Below, piece by piece: positions 1-6,788 of a stretch of 16,476 nt of DNA. Source of the stretch: Ruminococcaceae bacterium UBA737 (lineage in GTDB: Bacteria > Bacillota > Clostridia > Oscillospirales > Acutalibacteraceae); NCBI GenBank assembly GCA_002297415.1, contig DBKZ01000078.1, positions 28,055-44,530 on the forward strand. The letters are read 5' to 3'. Below the pieces are notes generated by a model. It saw nothing but the letters and a program-made list of their open reading frames with translations. It did no database searches and was not told the origin of the DNA. Numbering within the stretch: the first letter of the stretch is position 1; each line of letters begins with the position of its first letter. Made by a program: the position numbers and the translations under genes.

Positions 1-1319
1 ATATCATCCTCTGCATAAGCTCTGAGCTCCTGCATATATTTTTGGGCTTCCTGTTCGTCAATACCTTTAACCCACGAAACAAGGTCCTCGTCCTTAAGGC
101 AACCGGCGGCATGTGCCTGCAAAAGCTGATTGAATTTCTCCGCGGTTTGCTCAATATAATCGTAGCTCCAATCGTGAGAAACTTTGAAATCTCCGTAAGG
201 AACCGTGCCGTTAAGCGTCATAATAATGCTTATAGCATTAAAAAGCATTTTATTTCCGTGAGCAATTGAAGACCGAAAGCGCTTAACGAAAGAAAATGTT
301 TTTTTCAGACTGTTGTGCATTTCCGTAGCTGTGGCAAAAGCCGTCTCAGGAGCTGTAAAAACGCCCCTTGAAAATCCGCAGCACATTTCAAGCACCGAAA
401 GATTTAAATTTATACCGGCTTTCCATTCTTCTTCGTTTATTTCCGGTGAATATTCCTTAATCGAGTTTTCTACAGTGCCGTTGAGGTCCGGATCTCCCAC
501 GATAAATGTTTTTCCGGCTAAGGAATATTCTTTTTTACCCTGCAAGCTTCCGTCTTCTTTCTTGAACATTCTTTTGCCGACAAATATTACAGCCTCTTTA
601 CGGTTGAACTCCTCGTTATACTGTTCGTATTTCTTTTTGACATTCTCGACCACTTTTTCATTGCCGAATGTTATCGGAACACCGTTTGAAGAATTGTAAT
701 TATCACGGTTAAGTGTAGGACAACGATAAAATCCAAAGAGCAATTGGTCAGATAAAATATATTCTTCGGTTTTAAATTCCTTCCACCGAGTGCGAAGAAT
801 ATCCGTCTCATTTCCGTTTTTAAAAGCGAATCTTTTTATCTCTACGATTTTACCGGAAACGCCTGAAATAATTCTTTGACTCTCAAAAAGTTTAAAACTA
901 TCGCTTTCGGCTACATACCCGTCAAGCTGCATTATCACACCCTTGATATTTCTGCCGATTGCGTCCGTAATCATGAAATTATCGTTTCCGATTAGGTTGA
1001 CCCCGATATCCTCACCGTCTGAAAACGGTCTTATTATACATCCGCCCGTAGCCAGAGCAATTTCTGCGGCGGCTGTCTCCATATCTTCTTGGTAATAATC
1101 CTTGATTTCTCTTATTGCTTTTGCGCGTTCGCTCTCACCTTCGATAATGATATCACTGTCATCAACCGCAATATTAGCAACTACTGCAGCACCTATTGCC
1201 AAAGGATTAAAACCTTTATCGGCAAAGCTTAGGTTACTATCTTCAGTCTCTGTTACTTCAAGTCCGAGCTTAACGGCTATTTTTTTAATAATACCTTTTA
1301 CAGATTCTTTAATATTCAT
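1..1319 (-). CDS. Phage portal protein (SPP1 gp6 / A118-like), 3' end cut off
   Basis: The reading frame from the ATG at 1317-1319 stays open to the window edge, giving 439 complete codons with no stop. Portal proteins form the dodecameric ring at one capsid vertex through which DNA is pumped and to which the tail attaches. Support comes from the position directly after the large terminase and from the stretch at residues 328-340 (ATATEMHNSLKK), which resembles the conserved 'TATE' segment of A118/SPP1-type portals. The following helix (about 340-375) would correspond to the channel-lining region. Portals of this class are usually about 450-500 residues, so only a short C-terminus should be missing. 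The start overlaps the terminase 3' end by 11 bp and is preceded by AAGGAGAAG, which fixes it. The family call is from recalled features, not a search. Confidence 0.85.
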   Translation of the reverse strand, partial: MNIKESVKGIIKKIAVKLGLEVTETEDSNLSFADKGFNPLAIGAAVVANIAVDDSDIIIEGESERAKAIREIKDYYQEDMETAAAEIALATGGCIIRPFSDGEDIGVNLIGNDNFMITDAIGRNIKGVIMQLDGYVAESDSFKLFESQRIISGVSGKIVEIKRFAFKNGNETDILRTRWKEFKTEEYILSDQLLFGFYRCPTLNRDNYNSSNGVPITFGNEKVVENVKKKYEQYNEEFNRKEAVIFVGKRMFKKEDGSLQGKKEYSLAGKTFIVGDPDLNGTVENSIKEYSPEINEEEWKAGINLNLSVLEMCCGFSRGVFTAPETAFATATEMHNSLKKTFSFVKRFRSSIAHGNKMLFNAISIIMTLNGTVPYGDFKVSHDWSYDYIEQTAEKFNQLLQAHAAGCLKDEDLVSWVKGIDEQEAQKYMQELRAYAEDD

Positions 1320-2928
1320 TTTCTTCTCCTTCGTTTAAGTCTTCATCCTCATATAAATCCTCGCGCCTGCTCTCCTTAATAACGCGATTAAGCGCATAAA
1401 TCAGAGCCATAACACAGTCCTCACCAAGCTTAGGATATTCACTTGAAAAAGTTCCGTCTTTCAAAAGTTCAAATTCAAGCTTAGTCATTTCGTCAGCCAA
1501 ATGCGGAGTTCGTTCTCGGTCTACTACAATTTTATTGCACTGCCTTAGCCATTCCCAACAATAATCGCGGCCTTTATTCATGCCCCAGCGTTTAACAGCG
1601 CCGACAACATCAAATCCCCAATCATTCATTTCGGAAATATTGTCCGGCCTTGCGCTATCTGCTATTATTTCAACATTTTTGTATTTTTTTATTTTATTAG
1701 CAAAGGTTGAGTTCTTACAGCGCCTTGAATAAACCTCTTCGATAGGATAAAGAATATCCGTTTCAAAATCATAAAAACATTTTATAAAAGTCTGAGGATG
1801 TTCATATCCAAAATCAAGACCATAATAAAAATAAGACATTCTTTTTATTTCATCGTCGGTTATTTTCCTGAGCTCAAGATTTTCAAATATCGCTCCGCCT
1901 GTTCCGGTAACCTCGCCCAAATAGTTATTAGCGTAATATTTAGGTTTGTGTTCTTTAAACCACTCCGCGCGCTGAAAGAATCTTTCTCCAAGCCATTCCT
2001 TAGGAACATTATAATAATAACTATGTGAAATGTAAGAAAGCCTGTCGCCTACTTTTGAAGCTGTATACTCATTCATAAAATTGTTAGCCGACTTCGGTGG
2101 ATTGAAAACCTTAATATTTATCGCCGGCGCGTCCGCTCTGATGAAAGTATCATAAATGTTATCCAGTTGTTCAATGCCTGCCATTTCGTCACATTCCTCG
2201 TTTATAAGGAGTTTTATATAGCCGAACGAAAGATTATATGACTTTAAGCTCAAAGGCTTGTCAGCTCCGACAAACAAAACACATTGTCCCGTCTTTTTAT
2301 ATTTTGCCATAAGCGGCGATGTAGTAAATTCCCAATCGTCAAGCTTATTGTGCCTCGTAATTGTTTTCATAAATTGAGAATATACAGAGTTTCTCAAATC
2401 TGTTTTATACCTTCTTGTAACCACGCAATGCGCCTGAGGGTCATTTCTAATCGTTTCCTCTACAAGAGCGCTCCAAAAATTTGATTTTATAGAGCCGCGT
2501 CCGCCCTTTAGAATAATTTCCTGAATATCGCTCTTACCGTCAAAAATTTTATGCACGGTCCTGTAGGTTTCAAGAAAATCCACTGTAATATCCGTTATAG
2601 GAATCGTATAATCCGAATCGGAATCGTCTTTGACATTGCTTCTTTCAAGATAACTTTGAAGATTTTGAAATGCTCCGACATTCCCGCACATAGCAGCTTT
2701 TATTTGGCCTGCTATCATAAGCGCATTTACCGTCATTTCGTCTTTTTCAAGCTCTCCGGATATTTCCTTAACTTTTTCTTTATCTTTTTTATTAAGCTCA
2801 CTGCAGAGCATTTTTTCGACGATTTTAGCAGTATCGCGTTTTCTCCTTCGGATTTCTCCGCTTTTCTTTCCGCCTGCTCGCTGATCGTCCACTGTTAATT
2901 TGTGAGTAAGATTTTTTTCATTTGCCAT
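1309..2928 (-). CDS. terL: Terminase large subunit with N-terminal TerS-like extension
   Basis: This is the ATP-driven packaging motor and headful nuclease. Residues 1-100 carry a basic AGGKKSGEIRRRKRD element (18-32) and helices resembling a small free-standing phage protein of the 'KGG/SGEARR' type that normally lies near the terminase. The PBSX/SPP1-like ATPase follows: Walker A GGRGSIKS at 142-149, where the last glycine is Ile (this position also varies in SPP1-type enzymes), and a Walker B-like segment 238-245 ending in Glu-Glu. The RNase H-like nuclease has likely metal ligands Asp372 (GLDFGYEHP), Asp424 (IIADSARPD) and Asp504 (LGEDCVMALIYALN). At 539 aa it is about 100 aa longer than usual for this group. 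It starts 12 bp after an intrinsic terminator, with GGGGTGGTGAA as ribosome binding site, and runs into the portal gene. Confidence 0.93.
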   Translation of the reverse strand: MANEKNLTHKLTVDDQRAGGKKSGEIRRRKRDTAKIVEKMLCSELNKKDKEKVKEISGELEKDEMTVNALMIAGQIKAAMCGNVGAFQNLQSYLERSNVKDDSDSDYTIPITDITVDFLETYRTVHKIFDGKSDIQEIILKGGRGSIKSNFWSALVEETIRNDPQAHCVVTRRYKTDLRNSVYSQFMKTITRHNKLDDWEFTTSPLMAKYKKTGQCVLFVGADKPLSLKSYNLSFGYIKLLINEECDEMAGIEQLDNIYDTFIRADAPAINIKVFNPPKSANNFMNEYTASKVGDRLSYISHSYYYNVPKEWLGERFFQRAEWFKEHKPKYYANNYLGEVTGTGGAIFENLELRKITDDEIKRMSYFYYGLDFGYEHPQTFIKCFYDFETDILYPIEEVYSRRCKNSTFANKIKKYKNVEIIADSARPDNISEMNDWGFDVVGAVKRWGMNKGRDYCWEWLRQCNKIVVDRERTPHLADEMTKLEFELLKDGTFSSEYPKLGEDCVMALIYALNRVIKESRREDLYEDEDLNEGEENEY

Positions 2929-2940
2929 TTCACCACCCCA

Positions 2941-2975
2941 TAAAAAAGGACTACTATTTAATTCAATAGTAGTCC
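2941..2975 (-). terminator. Intrinsic terminator before the terminase gene
   Basis: There is a perfect 11-bp inverted repeat, GGACTACTATT at 2948-2958 and AATAGTAGTCC at 2965-2975, with a 6-nt loop. Read on the - strand it is followed at once by TTTTTT (2947-2942), the form of a rho-independent terminator. It sits 29 bp downstream of the stop of the zinc-ribbon gene and ends 12 bp before the terminase ATG. It therefore separates the early/middle operon from the packaging genes. On the + strand the stem is followed by C-A-A-A-A and would not terminate. Confidence 0.85.
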
Positions 2976-3004
2976 CAAAAATATAAAAGTAAATAGCGGA
3001 GCCG

Positions 3005-3262
3005 TTATTTCTTTTTTTGCATTAACGCTTTGTATTTTCCGTAAGTATAGTTAGTATTATGTTTTTTATTATAATGCTCGAGTTCATAAATTGCGGTATG
3101 CAATCCCGAATTATCAAATTTCCTTTTAAAATACGGGCTGTTTGTCTGTTCTCTTGCTTTTTTGGACCTTGCCTTGCGCATGCAGGATTCGCATTTAATA
3201 TTCCGTTTCTTACCCACGCTGTAAATTACGCTTCCGCAAATTTCACAAAAATATTGATTCAT
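3005..3262 (-). CDS. Small zinc-ribbon phage protein
   Basis: An 85-aa basic protein. The N-terminus holds CEICG (6-10) and CESC (24-27), two CxxC pairs spaced like a zinc ribbon. The C-terminal half (HYNKKHNTNYTYGKYKALM) resembles a tail I recall in small Firmicutes phage proteins located just before terminase. Its function is unknown; a nucleic-acid-binding role is inferred only from the zinc ribbon and the charge. The preceding GGGAAAGAGAGGGT gives a purine-rich but not ideally spaced ribosome binding site. It is the last gene before the terminator at 2941-2975. Confidence 0.75.
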   Translation of the reverse strand: MNQYFCEICGSVIYSVGKKRNIKCESCMRKARSKKAREQTNSPYFKRKFDNSGLHTAIYELEHYNKKHNTNYTYGKYKALMQKKK

Positions 3263-3334
3263 ACCCTCTCTTTCCCATTATTCAACCTTCCTTACAAATT
3301 AAGCTCTTTTGCGTATTATATTTTTTCTGCATAC

Positions 3335-3637
3335 TTACCACCCTAAAACTTTCATATTATGTTTTTCTAAGAGTAAGTTAATGAAGTATGAAGGTATTTC
3401 AAATTTGTCTTCAAATAATTTATAATAACCTATACCACTATTTTCATCTTTATAACGAGCATTTGACTGCATTTCATTTAACTTATCCAATAATCCTCGT
3501 TCATTAAATGTACGAATAATATTATCAGCAAGCCTGATTATTTCTTCTTTTGTATCCCTGTAAATAATACAGTCTTCATATTGTTCATCAAATTTTGTCA
3601 ATTTAAGTCCATAACCATTTTCAGCATTATATTTCAT
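3335..3637 (-). CDS. Hypothetical protein, 100 aa
   Basis: I do not recognise this family. The protein is acidic to neutral, predicted soluble and mostly helical, with no Cys motif or membrane segment. It is probably genuine. The ATG overlaps the stop of the upstream gene as ATGA (3634-3637), and GGAGGAAAAGAA lies at the right distance. It belongs to a run of coupled small genes (4734 down to 3335). A 72-bp spacer follows before the zinc-ribbon gene, with no convincing gene in it. Confidence 0.7.
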   Translation of the reverse strand: MKYNAENGYGLKLTKFDEQYEDCIIYRDTKEEIIRLADNIIRTFNERGLLDKLNEMQSNARYKDENSGIGYYKLFEDKFEIPSYFINLLLEKHNMKVLGW

Positions 3638-4002
3638 TTCTTTTCCTCCAATACTTTTTCTGCTTCTTCACGAGTTAAAAATACGATTTTACCTATGCTT
3701 GTTATCGGATATCGTGTTCCGTTCGCTATAATGCTCAAAGGATACAACTTACCGCTTCTGCCTATCTTCGTACTAAACTCTGTTACTTTTATCGGCTTAA
3801 TTTTCCACATATTTTTATCTTTCAAGTGATACGCACCGTCAAAATAATACACCGTATCTCCCAACTTACACGGCAAATGCACCCATTCGGAACGATTGGT
3901 GAAATTGTCACAAATAAACCCATCATCACAATTTAGATGTTTCTTTTCTTTGTTCAACCAATAACAGCACGCTTCATAATGCAGGCAATCTTTACAAGTC
4001 AT
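3634..4002 (-). CDS. Cys-rich conserved phage protein, 122 aa
   Basis: The N-terminal 35 residues are Cys-rich: CKDC (3-6), a Cys-Cys pair (12-13), then CDDGFICDNF (25-34). This is a likely zinc-binding module. A segment W-x-H-L-P-C-x-L-G-D-T-V-Y-Y (40-53) follows, a pattern I recall from many small Clostridia phage proteins, and then a beta-rich domain. The role is unknown. The ATG overlaps the upstream stop as ATGA, with GGAGTGATACAGA in front, so the start is well supported. It is translationally coupled on both sides. Confidence 0.75.
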   Translation of the reverse strand: MTCKDCLHYEACCYWLNKEKKHLNCDDGFICDNFTNRSEWVHLPCKLGDTVYYFDGAYHLKDKNMWKIKPIKVTEFSTKIGRSGKLYPLSIIANGTRYPITSIGKIVFLTREEAEKVLEEKK

Positions 4003-4226
4003 TCTGTATCACTCCAATCTAATGCTTGACCACAATATCTACAATAAGGGCTTGAACCAACCAATGTATTACAAGTTGGACATACTATTTCACTTCTTGT
4101 TTTTCTTGGCTTTTTAGGTATCTGCTTTTTAAGGGCAATAACAGCAATTTCCAAAGCCTCGCCGCCTCGTTTATCTCGGTATATGCAACCGTGTTCAATC
4201 GTGTTTATCGCTTCTTCGTTTGTCAT
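3999..4226 (-). CDS. Small zinc-ribbon protein, 75 aa
   Basis: The N-terminus is a short helical segment (MTNEEAINTIEHG... EALEIAVIALKKQIPKKP) followed by a rubredoxin-like zinc ribbon: CPTC (49-52) and CRYCGQALDW (62-71). This architecture, a helix that may mediate pairing plus a C-terminal CPxC...YCxxCGQ ribbon, recurs in gut Firmicutes phages with no known function. It starts in an ATGA overlap with the upstream gene (4223-4226) and ends in the same kind of overlap with the next gene, which supports the boundaries. Confidence 0.78.
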   Translation of the reverse strand: MTNEEAINTIEHGCIYRDKRGGEALEIAVIALKKQIPKKPRKTRSEIVCPTCNTLVGSSPYCRYCGQALDWSDTE

Positions 4227-4555
4227 TTTTTCTCACCAACCATTTCTTTTAAGAGATTATCAAGCAATGCTGTTGAAACAAAAATATAGTTTCCATTTCT
4301 ATATCCTTTCAACCTCTCTGCAAACTCTTTGTATGCTTCGGCTTTGGCTAAATTGTTGGACTTATTCAAAGCACTTATTAACTGCTGGTCTGCTTTATAT
4401 GTTTTTTCCAGTCTCTCAATCTCCGACCTTTGGCGGTTGATAAGGTTGATTGATTCTTGAAAATCAGGTTCTTCGTCGCATTGTTTACAACAACAGTCTT
4501 TACAACATTCCAAAGCCTTTATAATTTCCTCATCAGTAAATTTCTTATCGGTCAT
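4223..4555 (-). CDS. Conserved phage protein with Cys cluster and coiled coil, 110 aa
   Basis: The start is taken at the ATG 4553-4555, giving MTDKKFTDEEIIKALECC. It overlaps the previous stop as ATGA and has GGAGAAAGGAAAG upstream. A longer frame to 4585 has no comparable signal. Residues 15-28 hold a dense Cys cluster (CCKDCCCKQC). A heptad-like helix INRQRSEIERLEKTYKADQQ and a KEFAERLK segment follow. The order 'DEEIIKALE - Cys cluster - INRQ..EIERL - EFAERL' matches a very common, uncharacterised Clostridia phage family as I recall it. A structural zinc is likely; the role is unknown. Confidence 0.8.
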   Translation of the reverse strand: MTDKKFTDEEIIKALECCKDCCCKQCDEEPDFQESINLINRQRSEIERLEKTYKADQQLISALNKSNNLAKAEAYKEFAERLKGYRNGNYIFVSTALLDNLLKEMVGEKK

Positions 4556-4734
4556 TCTTCGTCTTTCCTTTCTCCATAACTGCAAAAATCATCGGGTTTC
4601 ATTGGAAATACTGTAAACAAACGATTACATACATTGCCTAATAATTCTGTATTCATAGTATAATGTTTACAGTTTTTACAACAAATAATTTTAACCATAT
4701 CAATAAATTGGATAGGTATTTTTCTGTTATTCAT
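4552..4734 (-). CDS. Small Cys-rich phage protein, 60 aa
   Basis: The motif CCKNCKHY (18-25) with Cys36 and PDDFCSYGERK (47-57) forms a compact zinc-binding pattern that I recall from many Firmicutes phage genes ('CKxCxHY...PDDFCSYGE'). The start at 4734 is chosen because GAGGTAGAAGA lies directly before it. The internal Met13, where related proteins often begin, lacks a ribosome binding site here. The function is unknown. The gene is coupled to the next one through an ATGA overlap. Confidence 0.78.
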   Translation of the reverse strand: MNNRKIPIQFIDMVKIICCKNCKHYTMNTELLGNVCNRLFTVFPMKPDDFCSYGERKDEE

Positions 4735-4743
4735 TCTTCTACC

Positions 4744-4929
4744 TCAAACATATTGATATTTTGGCTTAACATAATATCCTTCAGATATTTGAATATCAAA
4801 CATTTCGGGGTGTTTGTTAATATAATCTTTTGTGTCATTTTCATTATCAAATTCTTTAACAACTTCAGTAACAATATTGATACTGCTATAATTAAAATCG
4901 TTTGTTTTCCCTGTTAAATAGACTTTCAT
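4744..4929 (-). CDS. Hypothetical protein, 61 aa
   Basis: I do not recognise this short acidic protein. It looks like a small mixed alpha/beta protein, with no Cys, membrane segment or obvious motif. The ribosome binding site CGGAGGTAGAAGA before the ATG is strong. The 14-base leader GAGGTAGAAGAATG is identical to the one before the next gene (4734), so the translation-start module appears to have been duplicated. The gene ends 9 bp before that next start. Confidence 0.65.
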   Translation of the reverse strand: MKVYLTGKTNDFNYSSINIVTEVVKEFDNENDTKDYINKHPEMFDIQISEGYYVKPKYQYV

Positions 4930-4976
4930 TCTTCTACCTCCGAATTAAGCCGTTCTTCAATTTATAAATCACTTGT

Positions 4977-5381
4977 TTATTTTAAATTTTCGTCACTCAT
5001 CATTTTCATTATTTTTAAACTGTCCGCCTGTATGATGTGGTCATTTATAATCTCCTTCTCCGCTTTAGTGATTTTAAAATATTGTTCGCAAAGGCGAAAA
5101 ATATTGTTTTTAGTTATTTCAACATTATCTGCCTGCAACTCCATACCATAAATCGACTGCAAAGCAACCGTGTAATCTTTCCGTTTTTTGCACCTTGAGA
5201 ACTTTCTTCTTAAAATTTCAAGAATAAACACACCCTCGCCGCAACACGGCTCTAAGAAAGTCTTGCTTATATCTTCCCAAACATCATTTGGTATTAAATC
5301 ACACATTGCATTGACTTCTCTTGGGTTTGTGAACACTTCGGCGAAATCTTTAACCCGTTGCTTGCTCTTGATTTGACTCAT
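4977..5381 (-). CDS. SAM-dependent methyltransferase-like protein, lacks catalytic half
   Basis: The ATG at 5381 is preferred over one at 5399 because AAAGGA sits 9 bp upstream. It gives a 134-aa product beginning MSQIKSKQRVKDFAEVFT. Residues 43-52 (FLEPCCGEGV) form the SAM-binding motif I of class I DNA methyltransferases, and IYGMELQADN (78-87) is motif II. FTNP near residue 17 resembles the start of N6-adenine enzymes. The frame stops at DENLK, right after the 'QADSLKI' strand, before the position where a (D/N)PP(Y/F) catalytic motif would normally follow. Relatives I recall are about 230 aa or more. It may bind SAM without methylating DNA, be a decayed gene, or need a partner. Confidence 0.75.
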   Translation of the reverse strand: MSQIKSKQRVKDFAEVFTNPREVNAMCDLIPNDVWEDISKTFLEPCCGEGVFILEILRRKFSRCKKRKDYTVALQSIYGMELQADNVEITKNNIFRLCEQYFKITKAEKEIINDHIIQADSLKIMKMMSDENLK

Positions 5382-5976
5382 ACCGCTTAATCCTTTCATC
5401 TCTTCTCTTTTTCAATTTGAAATAATTATCCCAAGCTTCTTTTGTATTGCAGAAAGGTTTCCGCAAAGGGCGCAGACATAAATGGCTTTCTCGGTATTTT
5501 TTGTTCACTGCCGCCTGTTTTTCATAGCAAGCTTTACATAATCTGCTATCTCTGCCGTCTGTATTTTTTTGACCGTTCAGCTTTTTTTCGCAGCGAGCGC
5601 ACAATCCATATTCTCGCCGTTCGGAGCGCGGTATAATGGTTTTATCTCTCCGCCTTTCCCTATCCTTTATTGAGCAGCGTAAACATTTTGTAAAACCTTT
5701 TCGAGCGGGTTTTCCGCAATTGGTGCACAATCCTTCGGATTTTCTTTTTTCGTATCTCTCTTTGGATTTTTCTCTTTTTCTTTGGTATACTTCTTCGGTC
5801 GGTTTTCTTGACTTAAATTTCTCGTTACAATCAAAGCATAATCTTCTTCCACCTATGGTGTACGCATCTTGTTTGCCACATTCTGTACAAAAGTGGTAAG
5901 ATTTAAACCAATCTCTTCTTTCCTTCATATATTTCCTGTGATAAGTCCGTTTGTCCTCGATGTTTTTATAAGCCAC
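5350..5976 (-). CDS. Multi-zinc-ribbon protein, 208 aa
   Basis: The product is strongly basic, with three similar Cys4 units: CTEC...CFDC (30-50), CTNC...CLRC (about 84-100) and CARC...CKAC (about 126-149). Lys/Arg-rich helices separate them. The N-terminal YHRKYMKERRDW and the repeated 'GLCxxCGK...KCxxC' units resemble phage zinc-finger proteins that I know only as hypotheticals. DNA or RNA binding is inferred from charge and fold. The start codon is GTG, preceded by AAGGAAG at 9 bp. The 3' end overlaps the methyltransferase-like gene by 32 bp. HNH catalytic residues are not apparent. Confidence 0.75.
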   Translation of the reverse strand: MAYKNIEDKRTYHRKYMKERRDWFKSYHFCTECGKQDAYTIGGRRLCFDCNEKFKSRKPTEEVYQRKREKSKERYEKRKSEGLCTNCGKPARKGFTKCLRCSIKDRERRRDKTIIPRSERREYGLCARCEKKLNGQKNTDGRDSRLCKACYEKQAAVNKKYRESHLCLRPLRKPFCNTKEAWDNYFKLKKRRDERIKRYESNQEQATG

Positions 5977-6009
5977 AACAATACACTTCCTTAATACTTT
6001 GTTTTTCTG

Positions 6010-6318
6010 TCAATCCCATAATTGTGAAAAAATCTTTTTCATAGTTTTATATTCGCACGGAATATCCGAAAAGTTTTCGCCGTCTATACCGCAAATTATC
6101 ACCGGACCCACAAAATCCTGATGTGCGATCGTGCAGCAATAAGGTAATTTTTTTATTTTGCCTTCTTCGTTGCAAATAATAACTAAATCCGAGCAGAGTG
6201 TGACTGCTTCGATATATCCGCCTACGGTCTTTTGAAGATTTTCAAGCGTATTACTGATATATACATGCCTAGGCTTTTTATCCGGTTCTTTGATAATTAC
6301 ACTGATTTTTCGTTTCAT
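6010..6318 (-). CDS. DUF3846 domain protein
   Basis: The 102-aa protein shows the hallmark pattern of DUF3846: ISNTLENLQKTVGGYIEAV (21-39) followed by NEEGKIKKLPYC (50-61), with FVGPVIICG later. Members occur widely in phages and plasmids of Gram-positive bacteria; their biochemical role is unknown to me. The start overlaps the RusA stop as ATGA, and AAGGAG lies 9 bp upstream. The product is presumably an early cytoplasmic protein co-expressed with replication genes. Confidence 0.85.
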   Translation of the reverse strand: MKRKISVIIKEPDKKPRHVYISNTLENLQKTVGGYIEAVTLCSDLVIICNEEGKIKKLPYCCTIAHQDFVGPVIICGIDGENFSDIPCEYKTMKKIFSQLWD

Positions 6319-6776
6319 AGGCTAATCTCCTTATATTTTCCGTCGACTTTTCTCCAACCGGTCGGAAGTCTGCGAACAGTGACTTCAATGCGCGGATCTG
6401 AATCAAACTTTTTAACCGTTGAACATTTTACAATCTGAATATCATCCTTGTAGGCAATACCGTTTAATGCGTCAAAGACGATTTTTTCTATATTATCATT
6501 GTCCGGCTTAACCTCGGGGAAAAGCTCGCCGGCAACAGCCGCCGCTTTTTGCTTTTTATTGAAACTCGCAGGTATCGGCATATAAGCGACAATAAACACG
6601 CTGAGCGGACCGTCTGTTATTTTGCCGCCCTGCTTATGGTAAGCATATCTTATTAAATTTTCATATTCCGAAGTCTTATCCGGAGTAAAGCTATGTACCT
6701 TTCCTGTAAAACGATTTCTTACTGTTCTGGCACGCGCTTTTCCCTGCGGTTTTCCGTACACTGTAAATGTTATCAA
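6315..6776 (-). CDS. rusA: RusA-family Holliday junction resolvase
   Basis: RusA dimers cut four-way junctions formed in phage recombination and replication, debranching DNA before packaging. The 153-aa protein has the family signature. The N-terminus is FTVYGKPQGKARAR. The acidic metal-binding cluster is KPDNDNIEKIVFDALNG, with Asp92 and Asp94 matching the paired catalytic Asp residues. The downstream KDDIQI (Asp111/112) supplies the third acid. The start codon is TTG: no ATG or GTG fits, and AGGAGG lies 8 bp upstream. The gene follows the DnaD-like gene by 12 bp and is coupled to the DUF3846 gene. Confidence 0.93.
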   Translation of the reverse strand: MITFTVYGKPQGKARARTVRNRFTGKVHSFTPDKTSEYENLIRYAYHKQGGKITDGPLSVFIVAYMPIPASFNKKQKAAAVAGELFPEVKPDNDNIEKIVFDALNGIAYKDDIQIVKCSTVKKFDSDPRIEVTVRRLPTGWRKVDGKYKEISL

Positions 6777-6788
6777 ATAAATTACCTC

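Noticed and set aside
142..1338. Several + strand ORFs opposite the portal gene.
   Set aside because: The - strand frame is continuous for 439 codons with portal features and a good start; the + strand frames are broken and lack ribosome binding sites.
2482..2505. The missing glycine in the terminase Walker A (GGRGSIKS) as a sign of an inactive gene.
   Set aside because: SPP1/A118-type terminases vary at this position, and the other motifs are intact.
2929..3000. A - strand promoter for terL (TTGAAT in the hairpin loop with a weak -10).
   Set aside because: The -10 candidate matches poorly and would lie in the T-tract of the terminator and the ribosome binding site.
3262..3334. Two tiny - strand frames (16 and 11 aa) between the 100-aa gene and the zinc-ribbon gene.
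   Set aside because: They are too short, with no family features; a GGAAGG before one of them is not enough.
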